Assembly: GCA_035624455.1 (NCBI GenBank)
Contig: DASPRM010000157.1
Location: forward strand, 1 to 64,000
Source: Terriglobales bacterium
GTDB taxonomy: Bacteria; Acidobacteriota; Terriglobia; Terriglobales; Acidobacteriaceae
Reading direction: 5' to 3'
DNA length: 64,000 nt
Part shown: positions 42,853 through 51,725 of the stretch, one piece after another
Position numbering within the stretch: the first letter of the stretch is position 1
Layout of the letters: every line of letters begins with the position of its first letter
Notes under the pieces: generated by a model
Told to the model about the DNA's origin: nothing
The model's input: the letters and a program-made list of their open reading frames with translations, nothing else
Database searches by the model: none
Translations under genes and position numbers: made by a program

Positions 42853-44418
42853 TTAGTGTTGTCCCACGGCCGCCCCATATGCCGCGTTCTTCAACGCCAG
42901 CGAATCGTCGAAGCCTTCCGTAATTAGCAGAATCGGGCCGCGCGCCTCCAGCTTGATCAGGCCATCGGCAGTTCGCCATGTATCTTTCGTTGTGACAACT
43001 CTCGCCGCTTCCATGTTGCCATCCGCATCATGCCTGCCTTTGATCACCGCTCCCTCTTCAATCTTACCCTCGACCTTGTATCTCTTCGGAATCGAAGCCG
43101 CATAGATTTTCCCGAAATTTTCCGCCGCCTCTGGAGACGCCCAGCGGGAGACATAGATCAGCGCAATGTTCTCCGGCTTCGTATCCGGAGCGCCTTTCTT
43201 CTTTGCCGCATAGTAATAGCCACCCCGCCAGTTACTCGCGACTACTTTGGAATCCTCCTCTGGAACTCCATACTGTTCCGCCATCACCTTGACGTCGAAC
43301 TCCCCGATCGAGCCCACATCGTATTTCTCCCACTCCACTCCCAAAACCTGGTCGAAGTTAGGCAACTCCAGTGCTGGTGTCCGCTCACCTGCCAGGTACG
43401 TCTTGGGCTCCATGATCTGGCGAGTATCGAGCGGAGGATTCTTGAATACGCCCGCAAAGGCCTGCTCTTTTCCTCCTTTTGCCAACAGCTCGCGCTCAAA
43501 ATCCAGCCCATAGGTGTAGGGAAAGACCAGCACCTCCTTCAAATAAAGCGGGGCCTTGGCAAAAATAGGAGATCCGGTGCCGTCCATCATGCCCGCTTCC
43601 ATCGCCTGCACCAGCAGAGGCGCACTCAGAACCGACTGCCCGGCGGGCGCCAGCATGTAATTGAGCATGGCAACCATCGCCTGCCCTTCTACTGCAGCTT
43701 CCCGCGCCGCGATCTGCTCATCAGACTGGATCTCGGTTTGCATCTTGCTGCCAGCCTTGGAATTTTTCCCCATCCACTTCTCGATTCCAAAGTTCTGGTC
43801 CTGCAGGGCATGCGTAAGTTCATGGGCCATGACCGGCTTCTGAGATTCCGGCTCGACCCAGTCCAGCAGGTAAACCGTCTTGTCTTTGGAGTTGTAATAG
43901 CCCGCCACCTGCTCTTTCAGCAGCTCCAGCATGAATGGCTCCAGCTGGAAGTTGCGGGGTATCAATCCAAATTTTTTCAGCACTACCTCCGAACGTTTCA
44001 GCCTTTGCGCCTGCTCGTCTTCTGTGAACCGGTCGGAGACGAACTTGGCCACTTCCTCCCGGCTGGTGAACTTCCGCTTGATTTTGTGGTGCAGGCGTAG
44101 CCCGGTATCGCGGCTGTCGAATTGCACGATGGCTTCAATCGAGCGAAGCAGTTCGTCAGCTTCCGCATGGGTGATGTGGTGTTCAGGCCCAGCCGCCGAC
44201 GTCTCTCCCGGCAAGGGGGCCTGGCTGTCAGGGGCCTGCTGATTCGTAAGTCCAACGTCTGACCTGCCTTGCGGCCCTGAAGGACCTGCTGTCTGCCCCG
44301 GGCTGGCGCCGCCAAACGCCAGTAGTATCAACAGTACAAGAACCAAGAGATTAGGGGGTACCGGCCCTAAGTCTGATCTACGAGGCTTCAATCGAACTCC
44401 CGAGGTTGTCTTAGGCAT
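42853..44418 (-). CDS. Secreted or membrane-anchored HExxH metalloprotease-like protein
   Basis: A 521-residue protein that I cannot assign to a named family. One N-terminal hydrophobic segment (residues about 23-36) precedes a Pro/Gly-rich linker. The zinc-type motif is H199-E200-L-T-H203 (AHELTHALQDQNF), with E243-type residues (EAAVEGQAMVAML) downstream as a possible third ligand, a layout seen in DUF-type gluzincins. The rest is a mixed alpha/beta region with no more recognised domains. It stands alone, 91 bp from the divergent TPR gene. Peptidase activity is inferred only from the motif. Confidence 0.65.
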   Translation of the reverse strand: MPKTTSGVRLKPRRSDLGPVPPNLLVLVLLILLAFGGASPGQTAGPSGPQGRSDVGLTNQQAPDSQAPLPGETSAAGPEHHITHAEADELLRSIEAIVQFDSRDTGLRLHHKIKRKFTSREEVAKFVSDRFTEDEQAQRLKRSEVVLKKFGLIPRNFQLEPFMLELLKEQVAGYYNSKDKTVYLLDWVEPESQKPVMAHELTHALQDQNFGIEKWMGKNSKAGSKMQTEIQSDEQIAAREAAVEGQAMVAMLNYMLAPAGQSVLSAPLLVQAMEAGMMDGTGSPIFAKAPLYLKEVLVFPYTYGLDFERELLAKGGKEQAFAGVFKNPPLDTRQIMEPKTYLAGERTPALELPNFDQVLGVEWEKYDVGSIGEFDVKVMAEQYGVPEEDSKVVASNWRGGYYYAAKKKGAPDTKPENIALIYVSRWASPEAAENFGKIYAASIPKRYKVEGKIEEGAVIKGRHDADGNMEAARVVTTKDTWRTADGLIKLEARGPILLITEGFDDSLALKNAAYGAAVGQH

Positions 44419-44509
44419 ATACCGGATGCTCGCGGTTGTTGCCCTCTTCCTCTATGGATAACATTACCGCATAATCTACCGCTCAGCGGGGGGTGGGATC
44501 GTACTTGCC

Positions 44510-44995
44510 ATGAAAGACGCAGACCAGAGGGACCAGGCTATTGAGTTCTTTCGCCAGGCCTACGCCCATCAGATGCAGGGCGAATACAAGGAAGCGATCG
44601 AACTTTATACCCGTTCCATCGAAGCATTTCCCACTGCCGAGGCTTACACCTTTCGCGGCTGGACCTACTCTCTGCTGGGAGACTATTCCACCGCCATCGC
44701 CGAGTGCATGGAAGCGATAAAGTTAGACCCGGAATTCGGTAACCCCTACAACGACATTGGGGCTTACATGATCGAACAGAAACGCCTCGATGAAGCTCTG
44801 CCTTGGCTGGAGAAAGCCACTCGCGCCCGCCGCTACGATGCCTATTGTTTTCCCTGGTACAACATGGGCCGCGTTTACGAGAAGAAGTACAACTGGGCGC
44901 AAGCCAAGAAGTGCTATCGGCGCGCCGTAGAAGAAAATCCGAAATACATGCCCGCCAAAGTCGCCCTCAAGCGCTTGCGCGTCATCTGGAATTGA
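44510..44995 (+). CDS. TPR-repeat protein
   Basis: A 161-residue soluble protein made almost wholly of tetratricopeptide repeats: MQGEYKEAIELYTRSIEAFP, AYTFRGWTYSLLGDYSTAI, NPYNDIGAYMIEQKRLDEAL, WYNMGRVYEKKYNWAQAKKC. Such proteins hold partners together. No signal peptide or other domain is present. It is divergent from the metalloprotease-like gene and convergent with leuB, so no operon partner points to its job. Confidence 0.8.
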   Translation: MKDADQRDQAIEFFRQAYAHQMQGEYKEAIELYTRSIEAFPTAEAYTFRGWTYSLLGDYSTAIAECMEAIKLDPEFGNPYNDIGAYMIEQKRLDEALPWLEKATRARRYDAYCFPWYNMGRVYEKKYNWAQAKKCYRRAVEENPKYMPAKVALKRLRVIWN

Positions 44996-45050
44996 CGATA
45001 TCTGATTGCTTGCCCAATACCACGTGGGAATGGACATCTCGTCCGCTCAG

Positions 45051-45067
45051 GCCGAGCGCAGCTCGGC
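45051..45067. repeat. Short palindromic intergenic repeat (GCCGAGCGCAGCTCGGC), copy 2
   Basis: A perfect 7-bp stem with a 3-nt centre between two convergent genes, near-identical to 1869-1885. It may terminate one or both transcripts, but no T-run is next to it. Confidence 0.45.
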
Positions 45068-45096
45068 ACCATCAACCTTGCACTTACCCAATTGAT

Positions 45097-46146
45097 TCAC
45101 TCCCCCACCTTCTTCCTGATCCACTCCGCACACCCCTTTGTGCCCAGACTGCCCCCCACGTCCTGCGTCGTTTTCTTCTGCTGCACCGCCTCGAGCACTG
45201 CCGCTTCAATTTTCTTCGCCTCTGCCGCCAGCCCCAGGTGCGACAGCATCATTGCTCCAGTCAGGATCGCGCCCATCGGATTAGCGATATCTTTGCCCGC
45301 GATCGGCGGCGCCGACCCATGCACCGGCTCGAACATCGAAGTCCGGCCCGGATGGATATTCCCGCTCGCTGCCATGCCCAATCCTCCCTGCAACGCCGCC
45401 GCCAGGTCGGTAATAATGTCGCCGAACATATTGTTGGTCACGATCACGTCCAGTGACCTCGGTTCCCGCACCATCTGCAGGCACAACGCATCCACGTACA
45501 TATGCTGGCGCTGAATCTCCGGAAATTCCTGCGCCACCTGCTTGAACACTCGCTGCCACAAACCTCCGGCGTAGGTCATGACATTCGATTTGTCCGCCAT
45601 TAGTACTTTCTTCCGGCCGTTCACGCGCGCATATTCAAAGGCAAAACGAATCACCCGCTCCACTCCCTTGCGGGTATTCATGTCCTCCTGCGTCGCAACT
45701 TCATCCAGCGTATCGCGCTTGAAGGTTCCTCCCATATCCATGTACACACCTTCAGTATTCTCGCGGATCACAACAAAATCGACGTCGCTTGGAGTGGCAT
45801 TCTTCAGCGGACACAGCGATTCATCCAGCAACTTTACCGGCCGCACATTCGCATAGAGGTCCATCTTGAACCGCATGCCGAGAAGGATCTCCTTGGCATG
45901 AACATTGCTGGGCACGCGCGGATCACCCAGGGCGCCCACAAAAATGGCATCAAATTCTCGTGCCAGCATGGTGAAGCCGTCAGCTGGAATGGTCGTGCCA
46001 TCCTTCAGGTAGCGGTCGGCGCCCCAATCAAAATAGGTAAATTCCAGCGGCACCTCGGTAACATCCATCACGCTCACTGCCAGCGGAATCACTTCCTGCC
46101 CAATGCCATCCCCCGGAACAACCGCAATGCGCTTCTTCTCATTCAC
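45097..46146 (-). CDS. Isopropylmalate/isocitrate-type decarboxylating dehydrogenase
   Basis: A 349-residue beta-decarboxylating dehydrogenase. It begins IAVVPGDGIGQEVIPLA and has the substrate arginines (RFKMDLYANVRPVKLL), FVVIRENTEGVYMDMGG, the lysine KSNVMTYAGGLW, and the metal aspartates in NNMFGDIITDLAA, then the NAD site FEPVHGSAPPIAGKD. Most likely LeuB (3-isopropylmalate dehydrogenase); the tartrate/malate dehydrogenase group is the alternative, because DWGADRYLKDG resembles that branch. No other leucine gene is in the window to decide it. Confidence 0.85.
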   Translation of the reverse strand: MNEKKRIAVVPGDGIGQEVIPLAVSVMDVTEVPLEFTYFDWGADRYLKDGTTIPADGFTMLAREFDAIFVGALGDPRVPSNVHAKEILLGMRFKMDLYANVRPVKLLDESLCPLKNATPSDVDFVVIRENTEGVYMDMGGTFKRDTLDEVATQEDMNTRKGVERVIRFAFEYARVNGRKKVLMADKSNVMTYAGGLWQRVFKQVAQEFPEIQRQHMYVDALCLQMVREPRSLDVIVTNNMFGDIITDLAAALQGGLGMAASGNIHPGRTSMFEPVHGSAPPIAGKDIANPMGAILTGAMMLSHLGLAAEAKKIEAAVLEAVQQKKTTQDVGGSLGTKGCAEWIRKKVGE

Positions 46147-46216
46147 GCGGGAAAAGATATCAGATCAATCCACAAGCCAACGCTATTCGCCAACACGCCT
46201 GCTCTCCCACGCGGGC

Positions 46217-46222
46217 TATAAT
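46217..46222 (+). promoter_or_regulatory. Candidate -10 box very close to the ygfZ-like start
   Basis: TATAAT starts 17 bp before the ATG at 46234. If it is used, the transcript would have almost no leader. There is no clear -35 hexamer, so this is weak. Confidence 0.3.
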
Positions 46223-46233
46223 TAAGGGTTGCG

Positions 46234-47313
46234 ATGACGACGCTGACTACGCCGCTGAACGAACATCTTCTCGCCGCTGGCGCCCGAAGGGGCGAATACC
46301 GCGGCGTCGAAACCGCACGCTCCTTTGGCAACCCGACACACGAGTTCGGAATTTTGCTTCGCGGCTGCGGCCTTTTCGATCTCGGCTGGCGCTCAAAAAT
46401 CTCGATCACCGGTAAAGATCGCATCCGCTGGATGAACGGCATGGCCACCAATAACATCCGTGACCTGCCGGTGGATCAGGGCAATTACAACTTCTTGCTC
46501 AATGCTCAAGGCCGTATCCAAGGCGACCTTTATGTCTATAACTTCGGCGATCACCTGCTTGTGGACACCGAAGCCTGGCAGACCCCGACCATTCTGAAGC
46601 TGTTCAAGCACTACATCATCATGGATGCCGTCGAGGTTACGGACATCAGCGAAAAGCTCACCGCCTTGGGATTGCAGGGACCCCAATCGCGCGAGGTGCT
46701 TCACCGCCTGGGACTCAATGTCCCCGACGATCTTCGGCCACAGCATGTCCTGAAGCTGACCTGGCAAAATGTTGGCGTCTCCCTGATCCGCATGGCCGGC
46801 CATCTTGCAGACGGTTACGAAATCTGGCTGTCGCCCTCTGACGCAAGCCGTCTATGGGATGCCCTGTCTGCCGCCGGAGCGACTCCGGTTGGCACCGATG
46901 CGCTGGAAATCTTCCGCGTCACCGCTGGAATTCCGCGCTTCGGCCAGGACATTCGTGATCGCGACCTGCCCCAGGAAACGGGACAGATGCAAGCCCTCAA
47001 TTTCTCGAAAGGTTGTTACCTCGGACAGGAGATCGTCGAACGCATCCGCTCTCGAGGCAATGTTCATCGCCAACTGACCGGATTACTGATCGAAGGTGAG
47101 CCCCCTGCTCCAGGAACCAAGCTGGTAGTAAACGGCAAAGACGTGGGAGAAATCACAACCGCTCTGAAGGTGCCTGCAGCCGGCGCTGAGAAAACATTGG
47201 CCTTGGGGTACATTCGGAAGGAAGCCGTCCGCCCGGATATCATCGTGCAAGTGAATGGATCGCAGGCGAAGCTTTTCAATCCGCCATTCCGGGAAGCACT
47301 ATTGACCGGTTAA
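46234..47313 (+). CDS. ygfZ: YgfZ/GcvT-domain folate-binding protein
   Basis: A 359-residue protein of the aminomethyltransferase fold. The signature is KGCYLGQEIVERIRSRG with the conserved cysteine, after FRVTAGIPRFGQDI. N-terminal GLFDLGWRSKISITGKDR and MNGMATNNI are typical. YgfZ uses folate to help repair or assemble some iron-sulfur enzymes. It is divergent from the dehydrogenase gene and followed by the DUF1844 gene 46 bp later. GcvT itself is unlikely because the KGCYxGQE motif marks YgfZ. Confidence 0.9.
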   Translation: MTTLTTPLNEHLLAAGARRGEYRGVETARSFGNPTHEFGILLRGCGLFDLGWRSKISITGKDRIRWMNGMATNNIRDLPVDQGNYNFLLNAQGRIQGDLYVYNFGDHLLVDTEAWQTPTILKLFKHYIIMDAVEVTDISEKLTALGLQGPQSREVLHRLGLNVPDDLRPQHVLKLTWQNVGVSLIRMAGHLADGYEIWLSPSDASRLWDALSAAGATPVGTDALEIFRVTAGIPRFGQDIRDRDLPQETGQMQALNFSKGCYLGQEIVERIRSRGNVHRQLTGLLIEGEPPAPGTKLVVNGKDVGEITTALKVPAAGAEKTLALGYIRKEAVRPDIIVQVNGSQAKLFNPPFREALLTG

Positions 47314-47359
47314 TCAAGATCTGCCGTTTCTACAAATCAAAACTATCGGACCTTTGAGT

Positions 47360-47941
47360 ATGCCACCCAAAAAAGAACAAGAGTTCACAGTTACTGATCG
47401 ACGCCGTTTTGTTGAGGACGGTGAGGCTCAAACAAGTACTCCTAACGTCGAGAACGAGCCTGCCTCTCCCGGATCGCAGAGTCCCTTCCTCGCGCCCGAG
47501 ACCGAAGCTGGACCCTCACCAGACGCCCAAGCTCCGCCTCCGCCTTCCGAAGCCGAGCAACAGGCTCAGCACCACGCATTTAAACAGTCCACTGCCAGCC
47601 TCGACGAGGAACTGAAATCCGCCACCGGTCGCCCGGCTCAGGATTTCGAGATGACCTTCGAGCGCTTTGTCGCTTCGCTTTACATGACCGCTCTCATGCA
47701 GATGGGCCTGCTGAAGGAGCCGGGTATGCAGCCCCCTCCTGTCGACCTGCTCGGAGCTCGGCAGACCGTCGACACGCTGGTCCTGCTGCGTGACAAAACC
47801 AAAGGCAATCTCACTCCCGCGGAAGAGAACATGCTCAAGAACTCGCTATATGAGGCGCAGATGGCATACGTGGAAGTCACTAACGCCCTTAGCCGTGCTG
47901 CGCAAGCTCCGCCGGCAGGCTCGTCCGCGTTCAAAAAATGA
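47360..47941 (+). CDS. DUF1844 domain protein
   Basis: A 193-residue protein. ATG at 47360 was chosen over TTG at 47354. The first 80 residues are low-complexity and Pro/Glu-rich; the last 110 match the DUF1844 pattern: FERFVASLYMTALMQMGLL, VDLLGARQTVDTLVLLRDKT, KGNLTPAEENMLKNSLYEAQ. The domain is widespread in Acidobacteria and other phyla but has no settled function. Its stop overlaps the start of the metallo-hydrolase gene by 4 bp, so both are translated together, with ribF a few bases further. Confidence 0.85.
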   Translation: MPPKKEQEFTVTDRRRFVEDGEAQTSTPNVENEPASPGSQSPFLAPETEAGPSPDAQAPPPPSEAEQQAQHHAFKQSTASLDEELKSATGRPAQDFEMTFERFVASLYMTALMQMGLLKEPGMQPPPVDLLGARQTVDTLVLLRDKTKGNLTPAEENMLKNSLYEAQMAYVEVTNALSRAAQAPPAGSSAFKK

Positions 47942-48708
47942 AAGCCATCCTGACCGTCTTGGGTAGCGGCACGTCGATGGGAGTACCCACCATCGGTTGC
48001 GGCTGTGCGGTTTGCAACTCCCCGGATCCGCTGGACCGCCGCACTCGCCCCTCCATCATGCTGGACTACGACGGCAAGCGGGTGGTAATCGACACCACGC
48101 CCGATTTCCGCGAGCAGGCGATCCGCGAGCGCATCCGCTCGGTCGATGCGGTCCTCTATACCCACGCCCACGCCGACCACATTCTCGGTCTTGATGACCT
48201 ACGCCCTCTAACCTTCAACCGGCCAGGCAAGCTGCCGCTCTATGCCGAAGCCAAAACCCTCGAACGCTTGCGCAGTATGTTCAGCTATATCTTTGCCGGC
48301 GATTACAAGTACGGTGGGCTGGCGGAGGTGGAGTTGCGCGAAATCGATGGCCCCGTGGACTTATGGGGCGCCCACTTCAGCCCGGTTCGCATTTTTCATG
48401 GCGACAATGAGATTCTTGGTTTTCGCTTTGGCGGAGCTGCGTACCTGACCGACTTCAGCACCATTCCTGACGAGTCCTTCTGCCAATTGCAGAATCTCGA
48501 CATCCTTTTCCTGGATGCCTTGAGGCATAAACCTCATCCCACCCACTCCACGGTTGAGCATTCCCTGGCCATCGTCGAGCGTTGCCAGCCCCGCAGAGCG
48601 TTCTTCACCCATATCTCCCACGACCTGCCTCATGCCGCGACTAATGCTATCCTGCCTCCCAACGTTCGTTTAGCACACGACGGTATGAAGCTCGAATTCG
48701 AAATCTGA
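47938..48708 (+). CDS. MBL-fold metallo-hydrolase (PhnP-like)
   Basis: A 256-residue metallo-beta-lactamase fold enzyme. The metal motif is THAHADHILGLDD, with later ligands in AAYLTDFSTIP (aspartate) and FFTHISHDL (histidine). The N-terminus VLGSGTSMGVPTIGCGCAVC carries cysteines that in PhnP-like proteins bind a structural zinc. Members of this group are phosphodiesterases for cyclic phosphates, but the substrate here is not evident. It overlaps the DUF1844 gene (ATGA) and is followed by ribF 11 bp later. Confidence 0.87.
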   Translation: MKAILTVLGSGTSMGVPTIGCGCAVCNSPDPLDRRTRPSIMLDYDGKRVVIDTTPDFREQAIRERIRSVDAVLYTHAHADHILGLDDLRPLTFNRPGKLPLYAEAKTLERLRSMFSYIFAGDYKYGGLAEVELREIDGPVDLWGAHFSPVRIFHGDNEILGFRFGGAAYLTDFSTIPDESFCQLQNLDILFLDALRHKPHPTHSTVEHSLAIVERCQPRRAFFTHISHDLPHAATNAILPPNVRLAHDGMKLEFEI

Positions 48709-48719
48709 ATCGGAATTGC

Positions 48720-49697
48720 ATGCGCATCTTTCGCCACCTCGAAGATGTTCCCGCAGATCTGGGGCCTACCTTCCTTAGCGTCGGGAATTTCGATGGCGTT
48801 CACCGCGCCCACCAGGCGGTCCTGAATGAACTGATCGACCGTGCACGCCGCGCTGATGCCATCGCCATGGTGGTCACTTTCGATCCGCACCCCTACCGCA
48901 TCCTGCGCCCCGATTCAGATCTCAAGCTGCTGACTCCCACTCCTGTCAAACTGGACCTGCTGCAGCAATACGGCATTCACGCCGTCCTCGTGCTTCCCTT
49001 CACGCGCGACCTTTCATTGATGAACCCTGCTGAATTTGCTTCTCAGATTCTGGTCCGCCGTCTGCACGCGCGTGAGGTTCATGAAGGCTTCAACTTCCGT
49101 TTCGGGCACAAAGCACAGGGCGACGTAACCCTGCTCGAAAGTCTTGGCCGCCAGCTCGGCTTTTCGCTTGAGATCTACCCCGAGATGCAAATCCGCGGCG
49201 AGACCGTCTCCAGCAGCCAAATTCGAAGGTTGCTTCGCGAAGGCAATGCCAGCAAAGCACGCCACCTGCTCGGCAGAGTGTTCAGCATCTGGTCCACCCC
49301 GGGACGAGGGCGCGGCTACGGGCATAAATACACCGTGCCGACAATCAATTTGAGTCGCTACGATGAGTTGGTTCCCGCAGATGGCGTCTATATCACCCAG
49401 TCCCGCATTGGCGACGAGTGCTTCGACTCCGTTACTAATGTCGGCACTCGGCCCACTTTTGGCGCTGATTCCTTCGCCATTGAAAGCCATCTGCTGAACT
49501 TTCATCCCATCGACCTCGCTGCCGACACTCCCGTCGAACTCTCCTTTCTACGGCGGGTACGCGACGAGATCAAGTTCCCCTCGGTTGAGGCTCTACGCGA
49601 GCAGATCGCCCGCGACGTGCACCGCGCCCGCCGCTTCTTCCACCTGCGGGAGAAATTTGCAGAACTGTCCACCGCCAGGGCAACTGCTCATCCATGA
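48720..49697 (+). CDS. ribF: Bifunctional riboflavin kinase/FAD synthetase
   Basis: A 325-residue enzyme that makes FMN and FAD. The N-terminal adenylyltransferase has FLSVGNFDGVHRAHQAVL and VSSSQIRRLLREGNASKARH. The C-terminal kinase has GRGRGYGHKYTVPTINL and SVTNVGTRPTFG. The gene closes a plus-strand unit from ygfZ and the DUF1844 gene; RibF flavins would serve the many flavoenzymes here (HpnE, NadB). The last residues end 25 bp before a convergent gene. Confidence 0.96.
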   Translation: MRIFRHLEDVPADLGPTFLSVGNFDGVHRAHQAVLNELIDRARRADAIAMVVTFDPHPYRILRPDSDLKLLTPTPVKLDLLQQYGIHAVLVLPFTRDLSLMNPAEFASQILVRRLHAREVHEGFNFRFGHKAQGDVTLLESLGRQLGFSLEIYPEMQIRGETVSSSQIRRLLREGNASKARHLLGRVFSIWSTPGRGRGYGHKYTVPTINLSRYDELVPADGVYITQSRIGDECFDSVTNVGTRPTFGADSFAIESHLLNFHPIDLAADTPVELSFLRRVRDEIKFPSVEALREQIARDVHRARRFFHLREKFAELSTARATAHP

Positions 49698-49721
49698 GCC
49701 GAAGTGTCATCTTGAGGCGTC

Positions 49722-50408
49722 CTACGGATACGTCACCGGCACGGTCATCGGCGTCTGTACCCGTGCGCGGAAGATGGCGTTCTTCTCCTCTACTTCGGCG
49801 ATGGCGTCCGCATGAATTGTGTAGTGCCCGCGCGGTAGGCTCGAGCCAAACGGAATTAGCTGATCAATCTCCAGGTGCACCAGCGTGAACTTCTGATACC
49901 CCAGCGCAAATGCTTTTCCGTATTGGTCAACTGCCACGATGATCACGGTCAAATCAAAATCGTCCCCCGTGTAGTTGGAAACCACCACGGAACCATCGAT
50001 CCGATCATCCTGCACTTTGGGTCCGTGCTTCCAATTGATCGTCAAGGCAGCCCGGATCGTAATCGTGCAGTCCTGTCTCACCTTCTGGACTGGTAAGCTG
50101 TAATCGGACACTTCCACGGTAAAGCGAAAGTCGCCCGGAACCCGAGCCACCCCGGAAATAATGCCCCGTGATCGGTCCAATGCGAGCCCCGGCGGCAGTT
50201 TGCCAATAGGAAGATTCCAGCTGATCGGCGCCTGGCCGCCCTGCACCTTGAAGTGGAAGCGGTAGTCGCTGCCCACCATCCCGTCAGGCAGTGGCAGGGG
50301 CGTCAGCGTAAGTGGGGCAACCACCGCCTGAGCACTAACGCGCGGACCCGAGATGCACCACATCAACAAAATGGCCGGCAGAAACGAAAATGCCCAGCAC
50401 GAGCGCAT
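49722..50408 (-). CDS. Secreted protein with Ig-like (putative Ig/cadherin-type) domain
   Basis: A 228-residue exported protein of unknown function. ATG at 50408 gives a signal peptide (MRSCWAFSFLPAILLMWCIS, cleaved after RVSA). Residues about 35-110 match the bacterial putative-Ig pattern: PLPDGMVGSDYRFHFKVQGG, APISWNLPIGKLPPGLALD, GIISGVARVPGDFRFTVEVSD. The second half (IDGSVVVSNYTGDDFDLTVI to HYTIHADAIAEV) looks like another beta-sandwich. No catalytic motif is present. Divergent from the MFS gene by 72 bp. Confidence 0.7.
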   Translation of the reverse strand: MRSCWAFSFLPAILLMWCISGPRVSAQAVVAPLTLTPLPLPDGMVGSDYRFHFKVQGGQAPISWNLPIGKLPPGLALDRSRGIISGVARVPGDFRFTVEVSDYSLPVQKVRQDCTITIRAALTINWKHGPKVQDDRIDGSVVVSNYTGDDFDLTVIIVAVDQYGKAFALGYQKFTLVHLEIDQLIPFGSSLPRGHYTIHADAIAEVEEKNAIFRARVQTPMTVPVTYP

Positions 50409-50480
50409 TTGCGGATTATACGGGCAGCCCGCAATTCCCCTGCCCACCGGTTGATCTCTGTCCTGCTACAATCCCCGCCC

Positions 50481-51725
50481 ATGTCCGCGGCTGCCCTGCT
50501 CAGCGTTTCCTCCGCCGCCCAGCGCAGGACGTTGCTGGCCGCCGCTTTGGGCTGGATGTTGGACGCCTTCGACGTGATGCTGTACGCCATGGTGCTGGCG
50601 CACATCATGCGCGACCTGGGCATGAGCAAGGGAACTGCGGGGCTGCTCAACACCCTGACCCTTCTCGCCTCAGGCCTGGGTGGCCTTCTGTTTGGTTTCA
50701 TTGCCGACCGTGTGGGCCGCCGCTCCGCCCTGATGTTGAGCATTCTCACCTACTCCATCTTTTCCTTCGCCTGCGGCTTGGCGACTTCCATTCTGATGCT
50801 CGCCTCGTTTCGCTTCATCCTCGGTCTCGGTATGGGCGGAGAATGGAATACAGGCGCCACTCTCGTCGCCGAAACCTGGCCCACAGAACTACGTTCGAGA
50901 GCCCTCGCTGTGGTCCAGAGTTCGTGGGCCATCGGCTACGCTGCTGCCGCGCTGGTCAGCGGCATCGTGCTTCACTACTACAACTGGCGTGTCGTCTTTT
51001 TCGTGGGCATTTTGCCGGCTTTGATAACACTGTGGATTCGTAAAGACGTCCCCGAATCGGAGCTGTGGGCGCGGCACCGGACAACCGCCAACCTCGGAGG
51101 TGCAATTCAAAGCCTGCTTCCCTCCAGCCTCTTTTCATCACAGTACTGGAGTCGCACTCTGGCGCTTCTGTCCCTGAACCTCTTCGGCTTGTTCGGATGG
51201 TGGGGCCTCTTCAGCTGGATCCCTCCCTATCTCTCGCTTCCGGTTTCTCAAGGCGGACGTGGATTTGGCTTGCTCGGTACCACCGGACTGTTGATTTTTC
51301 TGAATCTGGTAGGAATGTTGCCTGGATATCTCTGCTATGGATGGCTGGCGGAGAAATTGGGGCGCAAGAAGTCTTTCCTCCTCTTTTTCCTGGGCGCAGC
51401 CCTCACGATTCCTCTCTATGCTGCCGCAACCAATCCTCCGTTGATCATGATCCTGGGCGCGATCGTTGCCTTCTTCGGAACCGGATTCTTTTCCGGCTCA
51501 GGCCTGGTCGGCAGTGAACTCTTCCCTACCGAGATTCGCGCCCGCGCTCTCGGTTTCACTTACAACGGCGCACGTACCCTCAGCGCTCTGGCGCCGTTCA
51601 TCATTGGCCGTGTAGGACAGGCGAAAGGCCTCGGCCCTGCCTTCTACTTGTGTGCGCTCTCGTTCCTGCTGGCCGCCATCGCCTCCCAGTTCTTGCCCGA
51701 GACTAAGGGAACGTCGTTGTCTTGA
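50481..51725 (+). CDS. MFS transporter (aromatic acid/sialic acid-type family)
   Basis: A 414-residue major facilitator with about 12 membrane helices. ATG at 50481 is chosen because it precedes the first helix; the frame is open 76 codons upstream without likeness to a protein. The first helix carries GWMLDAFDVMLYAMVL, whose aspartates mark the aromatic acid:H+ symporter and sialate-type groups. The loop motif GFIADRVGRRSALM follows helix 2, repeated as GWLAEKLGRKKSF. The substrate cannot be told. It is followed by a 336-bp gap with a palindromic element. Confidence 0.83.
   Translation: MSAAALLSVSSAAQRRTLLAAALGWMLDAFDVMLYAMVLAHIMRDLGMSKGTAGLLNTLTLLASGLGGLLFGFIADRVGRRSALMLSILTYSIFSFACGLATSILMLASFRFILGLGMGGEWNTGATLVAETWPTELRSRALAVVQSSWAIGYAAAALVSGIVLHYYNWRVVFFVGILPALITLWIRKDVPESELWARHRTTANLGGAIQSLLPSSLFSSQYWSRTLALLSLNLFGLFGWWGLFSWIPPYLSLPVSQGGRGFGLLGTTGLLIFLNLVGMLPGYLCYGWLAEKLGRKKSFLLFFLGAALTIPLYAAATNPPLIMILGAIVAFFGTGFFSGSGLVGSELFPTEIRARALGFTYNGARTLSALAPFIIGRVGQAKGLGPAFYLCALSFLLAAIASQFLPETKGTSLS

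Noticed and set aside
45097-46146. Assigning leuB with certainty
   Set aside because: The family also contains tartrate/malate dehydrogenases, and no other leucine genes are close; the gene symbol was left out.
50253-50480. 76-codon N-terminal extension of the MFS transporter
   Set aside because: It overlaps the divergent secreted protein gene, is basic and non-hydrophobic, and the family starts at the ATG just before helix 1.
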